From JANQIO01 sp965229625 (lineage in GTDB: Bacteria > Pseudomonadota > Gammaproteobacteria > Pseudomonadales > Halieaceae): a stretch of 64,000 nucleotides of DNA. Below the pieces are notes generated by a model that saw nothing but the letters and a program-made list of their open reading frames with translations, had not been told where the DNA came from and did not search any database. The stretch spans positions 806,001 through 870,000 of the forward strand of contig CBDDJJ010000001.1 in assembly GCA_965229625.1 (NCBI GenBank), read 5' to 3'. This document shows positions 1 through 8,889 of the stretch, piece after piece (within the stretch, counting starts at the first letter, position 1; every line of letters starts with the position of its first letter). Made by a program: the position numbers and the translations under genes.

Positions 1-493
1 TCAGCGAAAAGGAGTTCCAGGGGCTGGCCAGCAGGAAAGCCATCACCTGCCCCAGCGACGCGCCCCGCTCGTAAAGCTTCATGCCTACCGCGAGAATGCC
101 GTGGCTGCACAGGTCGAGAAATACGCCAGCCAGCGTTGCACGCAACAGCGAGGAAAAGCCGTCGCGATGCCCGAGTACCGACATGACCAGGTCGCGGGGA
201 ATGCGGGCAAGCAGGCCGACGAAAACCACCCCAATGGCCAGGCCCCACCACATCTTGTTGAACAGCTCGAGCACCCCGTGGGCCAGCACCGTGTACCAGG
301 CCTCGCCATGAGGCAGCGCCAGGCCGGCCAGGTAGAGTGCCGCCACGGCCGCGGCGACCGTCAACAGGAAGTAATCGGGCCGATCGCTGTGGCTGGCGCA
401 ATGATCTGTCGCTGTGGCAGGTTCGTGACAACAGTCGCTCACGACGGCGGTATCCTGTGCTTGTTGCTGGTGTCCAGTATGCGGAATACCCAT
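1..493 (-). CDS. SO_0444-type Cu/Zn efflux permease, N-terminal part
   Basis: Partial gene running off the left edge; about 164 N-terminal residues are readable on the minus strand. A hydrophilic N-terminus rich in Cys and His (CCHEP, DHC) precedes membrane segments of the ArsP/DUF318 permease type, with the stretches ELFNKMWWGLAIG, DLCSHGILAVGMKLYERG and LLASPWNSFSL. This pattern fits the SO_0444 family of inner-membrane copper/zinc efflux transporters, and the His/Cys-rich tail fits metal handling. The ATG at 491-493 has no clear Shine-Dalgarno. A GTG (residue 23 from that ATG, starting MSDCCHE) has AGGA about 10 bases upstream and may be the true start. The gene lies 23 bases downstream of recJ on the same strand. 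Family assignment is from memory of conserved segments; substrate is inferred. Confidence 0.75.
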   Translation of the reverse strand, partial: MGIPHTGHQQQAQDTAVVSDCCHEPATATDHCASHSDRPDYFLLTVAAAVAALYLAGLALPHGEAWYTVLAHGVLELFNKMWWGLAIGVVFVGLLARIPRDLVMSVLGHRDGFSSLLRATLAGVFLDLCSHGILAVGMKLYERGASLGQVMAFLLASPWNSFSL

Positions 494-516
494 CTAAACG
501 CCGGGCACCGATCAGG

Positions 517-2244
517 TCAAGCCGGGGTGAGCGCTTCGATCATGAGCTGCAAACGCTCCTCGCCGCGGTAGTAGTTGCAGTCGAGGCGGTAGGCCAGCTC
601 CACGCGCTCCAGCTCGGGATCCGGCCAGCGGTCGGTATCGACATTGAAAGCGATTGCGTCCAGCAGGCTGTCCGGCGAGTCTTCCGGCGACAGCACCAGT
701 TTCAGGTGCTTGTCCCCTACAATCCGCTGATGCACCAGGTGAAAGACCCCGTCGAACACCGGTTCCGGAAAGTGCTGGCCCCAGGGAGCGGCATAGCGCA
801 GTTGCCGCGCCAGATCCAGGTGCATCTCCTCTCCGCTGAGCATGCCGTCGCTCTCGATCACCGCCTGCAAGTCCACGTCTTCCAGCCAGTCTGTCACCAC
901 TGCATCAAGGGCGGCCGCAAAATCTTCAAAGCGCTCCCGTGGCAACGACAGGCCAGCCGCCATTGCATGGCCGCCAAACTTGCTCACCAGCCCCGGGTGG
1001 CTGCTGGCAACCCGGTCCAGCACGTCACGGATATGCAGTCCAGGTATGGAACGCGCCGAGCCCTTGATGTTGTCCTGGTCGCCGTCTGCAAAGGCGATCA
1101 CCGGTCGGTGCCAACGATCCTTGATACGTGAAGCGAGTATGCCCACCACGCCCTGGTGCCAGCCGGGCTGGTACAGGCAGATACTGTTCGGTAGCGCCGC
1201 GTCCCCACCAAACTCCAGGGAAGCCAGAGCCGCGGTCGCCTCTTCCTGCATGCTGCGTTCGATCTGCTGGCGATCACGGTTCAGGGTATCGAGCTGTTCC
1301 GCGTAGCGGCGGGCCTCGGTCGCGTTGTCCGATAGCAGGCAGGCAATCCCCACCGACATGTCATCCAGGCGACCGGCAGCATTCAGGCGTGGCGCCACCG
1401 CGAAAGACAGATCGGAGGCCACCAGCCGCTGCGACTGGCGACCGGCAATCTCAAGCAGTGCCGCGATACCCGGGCGGGTTCGGCCGGCGCGGATGCGCAG
1501 CAGACCCTGTTGCACCAGCACCCGGTTGTTGCGATCCAGTGGCACCACGTCAGCGACCGTACCCAGCGCCACCAGATCCAGTACGTCGCCAAGACTGGGG
1601 GGCGCTATACCCTGTTCTTCAAACCAGCCGCGCTTGCGCAGCTCCCGCCGCAGTGCTGACAGCGTGTAGAAGATCACGCCGACGCCGGCCAGGGCCTTGC
1701 TGGGAAAATCGCAGCCGGGCTGGTTGGGATTGACAATCACATCGGCAGCCGGCAACTCTCGCCCCGGCAGGTGGTGATCCGTCACCAGGGTTTGAATCCC
1801 CAACTCGGCGGCCCGCGCCACACCCTCGAGACTGGAGATACCGTTGTCCACAGTGACAATCAACGCCGGTTCGCGCTGGCTGGCCAACTCGACAATTTCC
1901 GGGGTCAGGCCGTAACCGTACTCGAAACGATTGGGTACCAGGTACTCGACCCGGGCTGCACCCATGGCACGCAGCAGGCTGACCCCGACCGCGATGCTGG
2001 TGGCGCCGTCGGCATCGAAGTCGCCGACGATGAGGATTTTCTTGCCATCCACCAGGTGGTCTGCCAGCAGTTCGGCTGCCGCATCGAGACCTGCAAAGCC
2101 GTCCGGCGGCAACAAACTGTCCAGGCCCAGCTCCAGCTCTTCCGAAGAGGTGATACCACGGGCGCTGAATACGCGCTCCAGCACCGGGTGCAGTTCACCA
2201 TCGAGGGTGTTGGAAGCAGTCCGTCGCCTGATTTCCTGCGACAT
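517..2244 (-). CDS. recJ: single-stranded-DNA-specific exonuclease RecJ
   Basis: 5'-3' exonuclease on single-stranded DNA, acting in RecF-pathway recombination and mismatch repair in the cytoplasm. The 575-residue length is normal. DHH phosphoesterase motifs are all present: DFDADG at 75-80, VDNG at 132-135, TDHH at 155-158 and LGTVADVVPL at 228-237. The DHHA1 half carries VVGILASR near 366-373 and the GGH motif at 424-426, followed by the C-terminal OB-like region. The start is the ATG at 2242-2244, directly after the end of thrC (2 bases between them), so it is probably co-transcribed with thrC and hom, the usual gammaproteobacterial order. Confidence 0.95.
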   Translation of the reverse strand: MSQEIRRRTASNTLDGELHPVLERVFSARGITSSEELELGLDSLLPPDGFAGLDAAAELLADHLVDGKKILIVGDFDADGATSIAVGVSLLRAMGAARVEYLVPNRFEYGYGLTPEIVELASQREPALIVTVDNGISSLEGVARAAELGIQTLVTDHHLPGRELPAADVIVNPNQPGCDFPSKALAGVGVIFYTLSALRRELRKRGWFEEQGIAPPSLGDVLDLVALGTVADVVPLDRNNRVLVQQGLLRIRAGRTRPGIAALLEIAGRQSQRLVASDLSFAVAPRLNAAGRLDDMSVGIACLLSDNATEARRYAEQLDTLNRDRQQIERSMQEEATAALASLEFGGDAALPNSICLYQPGWHQGVVGILASRIKDRWHRPVIAFADGDQDNIKGSARSIPGLHIRDVLDRVASSHPGLVSKFGGHAMAAGLSLPRERFEDFAAALDAVVTDWLEDVDLQAVIESDGMLSGEEMHLDLARQLRYAAPWGQHFPEPVFDGVFHLVHQRIVGDKHLKLVLSPEDSPDSLLDAIAFNVDTDRWPDPELERVELAYRLDCNYYRGEERLQLMIEALTPA

Positions 2245-2246
2245 GG

Positions 2247-3644
2247 TCAGGCGGACAGGTGCTCCGCCATGAAAGACTGCAGTCCGTCCAGGTCATTGGG
2301 CAGCACATCGAAGCGCTCTTTGCGCTCGAACAGGTCGGCCATGTGTACTGGCAGTGCGGGCTCGATGCCGACACCTGAAGACGCTACCGCGGCCGGAAAC
2401 TTCGCCGGGTGGGCCGTGGCCAGTGTGACCATGGGAACGGCAGCATCGCGTCGGCAGTCCAGCGCCGCTTTGAAGCCGATGGCGGAATGAGGGTCGAGGA
2501 GGTACTCGTTGCGATGGTAGACCTCGCCGATCACCGCGCAGGTGTCTTCGTCGCTGACGCACTGGCTGGCAAACAGGGAGCCGAGCTTTTCCATGGCCGC
2601 CGCGGATAGCTGGATGTCACCGTCATTGAAACGCTGCATCAGGTCGGCTACCGCGGAGGCATCGCGATCGTAAAGGTCGAACATCAGGCGCTCGAAATTA
2701 CTGGACACGGTAATGTCCATACTCGGGCTGAGCGTCTGGTGCAGCTCAGCGCGGGCATAGGCGCCGGTGGTCAGCAGGCGGTGCAGGACATCATTGCGGT
2801 TGGTGGCAATCACCAACTGCTCCACCGGCAGGCCCATGTTGCGAGCCAGGTAGCCGGCGAAGATGTCACCGAAGTTGCCGGTGGGTACCGAAAATGACAC
2901 CGGGCGTTGTGGGCTGCCCAGCGCAACGGCCGCATATACGTAATAGACGATCTGCGCCATGATGCGCGCCCAGTTGATGGAGTTCACCGCTACCAGGCTG
3001 CGCCCTTCCGGCAAAAAACCCTGGTCGCCAAAGCTGGCTTTTACTGCCGCCTGGCAATCGTCGAAGTTACCCTCAAGGGCGATGTTGTGTATGCGCTCAC
3101 CTGGTACCGTGGTCATTTGCCGGCGCTGTACTTCGGACACGCGCTGGTGTGGGTGCAGGATGTAAATGTCGATATTGCTGCAGCGACGGCAGCCTTCTAT
3201 GGCAGCCGAGCCGGTATCACCCGAGGTCGCCCCCATAATGACCACCTTGCGATGCTGCCGCTCCAGTACATAGTCCAGTAGGCGACCCAGCAGTTGCAGG
3301 GCAAAATCCTTGAATGCGAGGGTCGGACCGTGGAACAGTTCCAGCACCCACTGATTGGGTGCCAGCTGCACCAGGGGCGCCACCGCGTCGTGGCGGAACA
3401 CGCTGTAGCAGTCGTCGACGATGGCGCGAAAATCCTCCGCCGGGACGCTGTCCTCGACAAAGGGCAGCATGATTTCGAATGCCAGTTCCGGGTAGCTCAT
3501 GCCACGCATGGCTGTGAGTTGGGCTTCGCTGAACTCGGGAAGCTCTTTGGGCAGGTACAGACCACCGTCACTGGCCAGGCCGGCCAGCAGCACTTCCTCG
3601 AAATTCAGGCCTGGGGCTTCGCCCCGTGTGCTGATGTACTTCAT
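2247..3644 (-). CDS. thrC: threonine synthase
   Basis: PLP enzyme converting O-phospho-L-homoserine to L-threonine, the last step of the pathway. The N-terminus (MKYISTRGEAP) and 465-residue length match the long gammaproteobacterial/fungal-type ThrC. The PLP lysine is K112 in LAFKDFALQ, and the phosphate-binding loop ATSGDTGSAA lies at 139-148. It sits 36 bases downstream of hom, which makes the homoserine precursor; a kinase step is needed between them and no thrB is present in the window. Probably one transcript with hom and recJ. Confidence 0.96.
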   Translation of the reverse strand: MKYISTRGEAPGLNFEEVLLAGLASDGGLYLPKELPEFSEAQLTAMRGMSYPELAFEIMLPFVEDSVPAEDFRAIVDDCYSVFRHDAVAPLVQLAPNQWVLELFHGPTLAFKDFALQLLGRLLDYVLERQHRKVVIMGATSGDTGSAAIEGCRRCSNIDIYILHPHQRVSEVQRRQMTTVPGERIHNIALEGNFDDCQAAVKASFGDQGFLPEGRSLVAVNSINWARIMAQIVYYVYAAVALGSPQRPVSFSVPTGNFGDIFAGYLARNMGLPVEQLVIATNRNDVLHRLLTTGAYARAELHQTLSPSMDITVSSNFERLMFDLYDRDASAVADLMQRFNDGDIQLSAAAMEKLGSLFASQCVSDEDTCAVIGEVYHRNEYLLDPHSAIGFKAALDCRRDAAVPMVTLATAHPAKFPAAVASSGVGIEPALPVHMADLFERKERFDVLPNDLDGLQSFMAEHLSA

Positions 3645-3680
3645 TTCTGCCCTACCTTTTCCCCTTCGCTGCCCCGGGCC

Positions 3681-4988
3681 CTAGCCGTCGAGGCTCTCCA
3701 TACGGATGCGGGTAATGCTGCCTTCGATACTGTCCAGGGTCTCGATCTCTTTCGCCACCTGGATCAATTCGCCTTCCCGGGTGCGGTTGGTGAGAATGAT
3801 CAGCGGTACCCGGGTTTCTCCCTCGACGGGTTCCTTTTGGATCAGCGCTTCGATACTCACGCCAGCGCGACTGCAGATACTGGCCACCTCGGACAATACG
3901 CCGGGCTTGTCTTCGGCCGTCATGCGCAGGTACCAGGCGGTTTCTACATCCTCGATAGCGAGGATGGGCTGGCGGGCAACAGCGCCCGCCTGCACGCCGA
4001 GTTCCGGGACGGCGGGAGACTGGCCCAGCGCCAGGCTGCGAGCCAGGTCGACGATGTCCGCCACCACGGCGGATGCCGTGGGTTCAGCGCCGGCACCGGC
4101 GCCGTAGTACAGGGTGGGACCGACAGCGTCGCCCTCCACCAGCACCGCGTTCTTGACGCCATTGACGTTGGCGAGCAGGCGCTTCTCGGGCACCAGCGTA
4201 GGATGCACACGCAGCTCAATACCCTGCTCCACCTTGCGGGCAATGCCCAGGTGCTTGATGCGATACCCCAGTTCTTCCGCGTAATCCACATCGACCGTTT
4301 CAATCAAGGAAATGCCCTCGGTGTAGACCTTGTCGAATTCCAGCGGCATGCCGAAGGCAATGGCGGCGAGGATCACCAGCTTGTGGGCGGCGTCGATACC
4401 CTCCACATCAAAGGTTGGGTCGGCCTCGGCGTAGCCCAGGGCCTGGGCCTCCGCCAGCACATCGGCGAACTCCCTGCCCTTGTCACGCATTTCGCTAAGA
4501 ATGAAATTGCCGGTGCCATTGATAATGCCGGCCAGCCACTGCACGCGGTTGGCCGCCAGGCCCTCGCGCAAGGCCTTGATAATCGGGATACCACCGGCCA
4601 CCGCCGCCTCATAGCAAATCGATACACCGGCTTCCGCCGCCTCGGCGAACAGTGCATTACCGTGCTCGGCGATCAGCGCCTTATTGGCGGTAACCACGTG
4701 TTTACCGTTGGCGATGGCTGCGCGCACCAGTTCCAACGCCGTATCCGTACCGCCGATCAGCTCCACCAGGATATCGATCTCCGGATCGGCGGCGACTTCC
4801 ATCAGGTCACGACTGACCGCTACGCCGCCCGTGGGGCACTCGGGACGGTCGCGACGCGCGCCAACCCTGCCGACGGCAATGTGGCAGCCGGCCCGGCTCG
4901 CTATCTCCGCCTCGTTGGCAGCCAGCAGTTTGAAAGTGCCGCTACCTACCGTGCCCAGGCCGCACAGGCCCACTTTGACCGTTTTCAT
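3681..4988 (-). CDS. hom: homoserine dehydrogenase
   Basis: Reduces aspartate semialdehyde to homoserine with NAD(P)H, at the branch to threonine and methionine. The Rossmann motif GLCGLGTVGSG is at residues 7-17, followed by the catalytic region GYAEADPTFDVEGIDAAHK. A C-terminal ACT domain begins around residue 350 (AEDKPGVLSEVASICSRAG) and probably gives threonine feedback control. At 435 residues it is a monofunctional enzyme without a fused aspartokinase. The ATG overlaps the stop of alaC in an ATGA arrangement, implying translational coupling between the two. Confidence 0.96.
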   Translation of the reverse strand: MKTVKVGLCGLGTVGSGTFKLLAANEAEIASRAGCHIAVGRVGARRDRPECPTGGVAVSRDLMEVAADPEIDILVELIGGTDTALELVRAAIANGKHVVTANKALIAEHGNALFAEAAEAGVSICYEAAVAGGIPIIKALREGLAANRVQWLAGIINGTGNFILSEMRDKGREFADVLAEAQALGYAEADPTFDVEGIDAAHKLVILAAIAFGMPLEFDKVYTEGISLIETVDVDYAEELGYRIKHLGIARKVEQGIELRVHPTLVPEKRLLANVNGVKNAVLVEGDAVGPTLYYGAGAGAEPTASAVVADIVDLARSLALGQSPAVPELGVQAGAVARQPILAIEDVETAWYLRMTAEDKPGVLSEVASICSRAGVSIEALIQKEPVEGETRVPLIILTNRTREGELIQVAKEIETLDSIEGSITRIRMESLDG

Positions 4989-6175
4989 TCCGCGAATCCG
5001 TCCTTGCGTATCATCCGCTTGATGTTCCTTATGGCCTGGCGGGTGCGATGCTCGTTCTCGATCAGGCCGAAGCGCACGTGGCCTTCACCATATTCGCCAA
5101 ATCCCACGCCCGGTGACACCGCCACCTGGGCATCCACCAGCAGCTTCTTGCTGAATTCCAGCGAACCCATGTCCCGGTAACACTCGGGAATCTCCGCCCA
5201 CACAAACATGGTGGCTTTAGGTGGTTCCACGGGCCAGCCCGCAGCACTCAGTCCGCTGCACAGCACGTCGCGCCGAGCCTGGTAGAGCTGGCAAATCTCC
5301 TGGACGCAGCTCTGGTCACCCTCGAGCGCGCTGATGGCTGCCACCTGGACCGGCGTGAACATGCCGTAGTCCAGGTAGGATTTCATGCGTGCCAGGGCAC
5401 CCACCAGTTCCCGGTTGCCGCAACAAAAGCCCACCCGCCAACCCGGCATGTTGTAGCTCTTCGAGAGCGAGAAAAACTCGACCGCCACATCCCGGGCCCC
5501 GGGCACCTGCAGGATGGACGGGGCGACATAGCCGTCAAAGCACAGGTCCGCGTAGGCCAGGTCCTGTACCACCCAGATCTTGTATTCCCGCGCCATTTCC
5601 ACCAGCTTCTCGAAGAAGTCGAGTTCTACACAGTGGGTGGTGGGATTGCTGGGGAAATTCAGCACCAGCATCTTGGGCGTCGGCCAGCTGTTGCGAATGG
5701 CGTTTTCCAGTTCCGGAAAGAAGGTACCGTCGCCACGCATCGGTACGTGGCGGATGTCCGCACCGGCGATGACAAAGCCGTAGGGGTGAATCGGGTAGGA
5801 AGGGTTGGGCACCAGGATGGTATCTCCCGGGCCAGTGGTGGCCAGGGCCAGGTGGGCCAACCCTTCCTTGGAGCCGAGCGTCACGATGGCCTCGGCATCC
5901 GGATCCAGCGCTACGTCATAGCGCCGCTGGTACCAGTCACAGATGGCGCGCCGCAGGCGGGGAATACCCTTGGACTGTGAGTAGCGATGGGTGTCCTTGC
6001 GCTGCGCGGTTTCCGTGAGCTTGTCGACGATGTGCTGGGGGGTCGGCTGATCGGGGTTCCCCATGCCGAAATCGATCACATCTTCGCCCGCCGCCCTGGC
6101 CTGCTGCTTCAGATCACCGATGATATTGAAAACGTACGGGGGCAAGCGCTCGATGCGCTTAAACTGTTGTTCCAC
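4985..6175 (-). CDS. alaC: alanine aminotransferase, AlaC type
   Basis: Class I PLP aminotransferase of the AlaC (YfdZ) group, expected to interconvert pyruvate/glutamate and alanine/2-oxoglutarate. PLP lysine K239 lies in SLSKSYNMPGWRVGF, with NFPSNPT at 173-179 and the PLP-ring aspartate D205 in VQDLAYADL. Length 396 is typical. The start is a GTG at 6173-6175 (MEQQFKRIERLPPYVF) with a weak Shine-Dalgarno. Its stop overlaps the hom start by four bases, so alanine and threonine-pathway genes share a transcript. A diaminopimelate or other aminotransferase role is less likely given the N-terminal signature. Confidence 0.9.
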   Translation of the reverse strand: MEQQFKRIERLPPYVFNIIGDLKQQARAAGEDVIDFGMGNPDQPTPQHIVDKLTETAQRKDTHRYSQSKGIPRLRRAICDWYQRRYDVALDPDAEAIVTLGSKEGLAHLALATTGPGDTILVPNPSYPIHPYGFVIAGADIRHVPMRGDGTFFPELENAIRNSWPTPKMLVLNFPSNPTTHCVELDFFEKLVEMAREYKIWVVQDLAYADLCFDGYVAPSILQVPGARDVAVEFFSLSKSYNMPGWRVGFCCGNRELVGALARMKSYLDYGMFTPVQVAAISALEGDQSCVQEICQLYQARRDVLCSGLSAAGWPVEPPKATMFVWAEIPECYRDMGSLEFSKKLLVDAQVAVSPGVGFGEYGEGHVRFGLIENEHRTRQAIRNIKRMIRKDGFAE

Positions 6176-6311
6176 GGCGGGCCGACCACGACGGCAGGAT
6201 ACTCAAAGCGGGCCACATTACTGGCCCACCCCGGTTGTGTCAACGCGCGGCCCAGGGCGCAACCAACATGCCGTCACGGGCCAAGTCAACGCGGCCCCAG
6301 CAACCGTTGGC

Positions 6312-7064
6312 TCAGTTGATGCCCATGCGTTGGGTGATCACATCCGCCGTCATATAGCCAGGCACAAGCTCACCGGATTCCAGCACCAGCGCCGGGGTTC
6401 CGTTAACACCCGCCTTCTGGCCCAGCATGAACTGGTCGGCCACCGGGTTACCCGGGCAGACATTTTCGGGTATGTCCTGACGATTCTTGAGGTCGGTGAT
6501 GGCCTGCTGGGGATTCTCGGCACACCAGGCACTGGCAATCTTGCGGAAGGATTCACTGCCCAGCCCGGCCCGGGGATACGCCATGTAGCGGACTTCCACA
6601 CCCATCTTGTTGAGGGTAGGCACCTCCTGGTGCAGTTTCTGGCAATAGAAACAATCCACGTCGGTGAACACGGTCAGGACGCCTCGCCGCTCGCCATCAG
6701 CGGCGAATACAATCATGTCATCGACGGCAACTTCAGCGAGCAGTTCCTTGCGAACCACGTCGCGCTGCTGTTCCGACACGTTGACCAGCTTGTCGATGGT
6801 GACGGCGAACAGGTCTCCCAATACAAAAAAGTCACCGTCTTCGGTGCTGTACACGGTCAGGCCGCCGCGGATATTGACCTCGTAGAGGCCGGTGGCCACG
6901 CTGGGTTTGACGGACTCCACCACCAGGTCGGGACGCGCCTGCGTGATCTTCGACGCGATCACCGACTCCGGCGTCAGCGCCTCCTGGGCGGCTGCCGGTA
7001 TGGCCAGCACCAGCAGGGAAAACAGGGCTCCGCAAAGTGTCTTGCGGCAACGGCTCGGTGACAT
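6312..7064 (-). CDS. dsbC: periplasmic thiol:disulfide isomerase DsbC
   Basis: Isomerises wrong disulfides in periplasmic proteins, working as a dimer kept reduced by DsbD. From the ATG at 7064 the protein is 250 residues with a signal peptide ending AIPAAAQ (about 27 residues), an N-terminal dimerisation domain and a thioredoxin domain. The redox centre is CFYC (C138 and C141) instead of the CGYC of E. coli, and GTPAL supplies the cis-proline. The start is chosen because GGAGAAG lies just upstream; an in-frame ATG 12 codons earlier lacks a site. It follows xerD in the conserved Pseudomonas-like order. A sigma-E-like promoter is seen at 7102-7129. Confidence 0.94.
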   Translation of the reverse strand: MSPSRCRKTLCGALFSLLVLAIPAAAQEALTPESVIASKITQARPDLVVESVKPSVATGLYEVNIRGGLTVYSTEDGDFFVLGDLFAVTIDKLVNVSEQQRDVVRKELLAEVAVDDMIVFAADGERRGVLTVFTDVDCFYCQKLHQEVPTLNKMGVEVRYMAYPRAGLGSESFRKIASAWCAENPQQAITDLKNRQDIPENVCPGNPVADQFMLGQKAGVNGTPALVLESGELVPGYMTADVITQRMGIN

Positions 7065-7101
7065 GTTTCTTCTCCAATGATCTGCTTTTATATGCTGCAA
7101 C

Positions 7102-7129
7102 TTGGAACGCTGCGGCGCGCCGGAGTTCC
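7102..7129 (-). promoter_or_regulatory. possible sigma-E promoter of dsbC
   Basis: On the minus strand GGAACTC is followed after exactly 16 bases by TCCAA, resembling the sigma-E consensus (GGAACTT, 16 bases, TCTGA). It would start transcription about 30 bases before the dsbC ATG. dsbC belongs to the sigma-E regulon in E. coli, which fits, and rpoE itself is in this window. The -10 element is a weak match, so this is tentative. Confidence 0.4.
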
Positions 7130-7169
7130 ACCCGGCATGGTGCCAATTATACCGCGCGGGAGGGAGGAA

Positions 7170-8072
7170 TTACCCCCGCGGATGATGCTCGGCGTGCAGG
7201 TCCTTCATGCGCTGTCGCGCCACATGGGTGTAGATCTGCGTGGTGCTGAGGTCGCTGTGGCCTAGCAATAGCTGTACTACGCGCAGGTCTGCCCCGTGGT
7301 TCAGGAGGTGGGTGGCAAAGGCATGGCGCAGGGTATGCGGCGACAGCGGCGAGCGAATGCCGGCGCGGGCCGCGTACTGCTTGATGCGATGCCAGAAGGC
7401 CTGGCGCGTCATCTGGCTGCCCAGGCGGCTTGGAAATACCGCCTCACTGGGCCTGTTATCGAGTAACTCCCGGCGGCTGCCGTTAAGGTAGCGCTGCAGC
7501 CAACCCAGGGCCTCCTCGCCTACCGGCACCAGCCTTTCCTTGCCACCTTTGCCGATGATACGCACCACACCCTGATTCATGCCCAACTGCGACACCTGCA
7601 GACCCACCAGCTCGCTGACCCGCAGCCCGCAGGCATAAAGCAGTTCCAGCATGGTGCGGTCGCGAAACTCGATGGCCAGCTCCAGCCTGGGCGCCGCCAG
7701 CAGGGCCTCGACTTCCGCTTCGCTGAGGGACTTCGGTAGCGGGCGGCCCAGCTTGGGGCTGTCCACGTCGAGACTGGGATCGAGCTTCAGCCGCCCCTCC
7801 CTGACCTGGTAGCGGTAGAAGCCCCGTACACAGGACAGGAATCGCGCGGTGGAGCGAGGTGAGCGCTGCTGCTTTGAACGCCAGGCCAGGTAGCCCTGCA
7901 GGTCACCGGTACCGGCGCCCAGCAGCGTGGCCTGGTGTTTTTCAAGCCAGTCCCGGTAGTGGGACAGGTCCCGGCGGTAAGCCGCCAATGTGTTCTCTGA
8001 AAGCCCCTTTTCCATCCACAGGGCATCCAGGTAGGTTTCGATCTCGCCGCCAAAAGATGAATCAGTTTCCAT
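7170..8072 (-). CDS. xerD: tyrosine recombinase XerD
   Basis: Site-specific recombinase that works with XerC at dif to resolve chromosome dimers at division. All catalytic residues are visible in the 300-residue protein: R151 (CGLRVSELVGL), K175 (GKGGKER), H246 and R249 (HTLRHAF), H272 (LLGHSDL) and Y281 (TQIYTHV). The N-terminal SAM-like DNA-binding domain covers residues 10-95. The spacing, length and location between rplS and dsbC mark the housekeeping XerD and not a phage or integron integrase. The gap to rplS holds a palindromic element and the rplS terminator. Confidence 0.95.
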   Translation of the reverse strand: METDSSFGGEIETYLDALWMEKGLSENTLAAYRRDLSHYRDWLEKHQATLLGAGTGDLQGYLAWRSKQQRSPRSTARFLSCVRGFYRYQVREGRLKLDPSLDVDSPKLGRPLPKSLSEAEVEALLAAPRLELAIEFRDRTMLELLYACGLRVSELVGLQVSQLGMNQGVVRIIGKGGKERLVPVGEEALGWLQRYLNGSRRELLDNRPSEAVFPSRLGSQMTRQAFWHRIKQYAARAGIRSPLSPHTLRHAFATHLLNHGADLRVVQLLLGHSDLSTTQIYTHVARQRMKDLHAEHHPRG

Positions 8073-8133
8073 TTCTGCATGTTACCAGTGCAAGGCGAGG
8101 CATTCTGCGTGCCAGTAGGCCGCGCGCGCAGCA

Positions 8134-8229
8134 CCCGGGGACATTCCGGGACACGCTACAAGCATGACATCCCTGTCTCGCTCGGATGCGGCCATCCTTG
8201 GCCGCATACGGTCCCGGAATGTCCCCGGG
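8134..8229. repeat. palindromic element copy A
   Basis: A perfect 19-base inverted repeat (8134-8152, CCCGGGGACATTCCGGGAC, with 8211-8229) encloses a core of about 58 bases that itself holds a short hairpin (TGCGGCCA, TCCT, TGGCCGCA). The core, starting ACGCTACAAGCATGAC, recurs with small changes at 10719-10810 and, reversed, at 10906-11002. It lies in the 333-base gap between rplS and xerD; apart from this element and the rplS terminator I see no gene there. Confidence 0.85.
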
Positions 8230-8348
8230 CACCGCACGCGCTCTGCTCCTGCGTAGCTAATTCCCGAGCTCTGAGTTGGCCAATCCTAGATGCCGCGCAA
8301 AACAAGGGGGGTGCCGGACCTGTTCTGCGAAGCGCCCGCGACGGGCAC

Positions 8349-8374
8349 AAAAAAAGGGCGCCATTGGCGCCCTT
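8349..8374 (-). terminator. rho-independent terminator after rplS
   Basis: A nine-base stem (8354-8362 AAGGGCGCC with 8366-8374 GGCGCCCTT, loop of three) is followed on the minus strand by a run of T residues. It ends the rpsP-rimM-trmD-rplS transcript 31 bases beyond the rplS stop. Confidence 0.85.
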
Positions 8375-8405
8375 CCTATCTGGGGGTTGAACCCCCGAGT
8401 CTGGC

Positions 8406-8765
8406 TTACTTGGCGAGACGCTCCTTGATGCGTGCTGCCTTGCCGCTCAGCTCGCGCAGGTAGTACAGCTTGGCCTGGCGCACGTCGCCGCGACGCTTCA
8501 CGGAGATGCTATCGACCAGCGGGCTGTAGGTCTGAAAAGTACGCTCGACGCCGATGCCGTGAGAAATCTTGCGCACGGTGAAAGCGGAGTTCAGGCCGCG
8601 GTTGCGCTTGCCGATCACCACGCCTTCGAATGCCTGCAGACGCTCGCGGTTGCCTTCCTTTACCTTGACCTGGACCACCACGGTGTCACCGGGGCCGAAT
8701 TCCGGCACGTCCTTTTCCATCTGTTCCGCTTCGATCTGCGAAATGATGCTGTTCTTGCTGCTCAT
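8406..8765 (-). CDS. rplS: 50S ribosomal protein L19
   Basis: Ribosomal protein at the 30S/50S interface. From the ATG at 8763-8765 it has 119 residues, the usual size, starting MSSKNSIISQIE and containing the signature GVVIGKRNRGLNSAFTVRKIS. AGGAG lies about eight bases before this ATG; a longer reading frame upstream has no homology. It is the last gene of the rpsP-rimM-trmD-rplS operon and is followed by a clear terminator. Confidence 0.97.
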   Translation of the reverse strand: MSSKNSIISQIEAEQMEKDVPEFGPGDTVVVQVKVKEGNRERLQAFEGVVIGKRNRGLNSAFTVRKISHGIGVERTFQTYSPLVDSISVKRRGDVRQAKLYYLRELSGKAARIKERLAK

Positions 8766-8889
8766 GACTGAACTCCTGTTGTTTCCTGCCTGCCCCGGGG
8801 AGCACTGCAGTGTTTGGTAACTGCTTTGGGTCACTGCCATACGGCGCACCCCATATTTTCTAGCCGGCCGTACTCTCTGGCCTCTTCGC

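Noticed and set aside
8156..8350. Open frame on the minus strand in the rplS-xerD gap
   Set aside because: It lies over the palindromic element and terminator, has no ribosome site and no family features.
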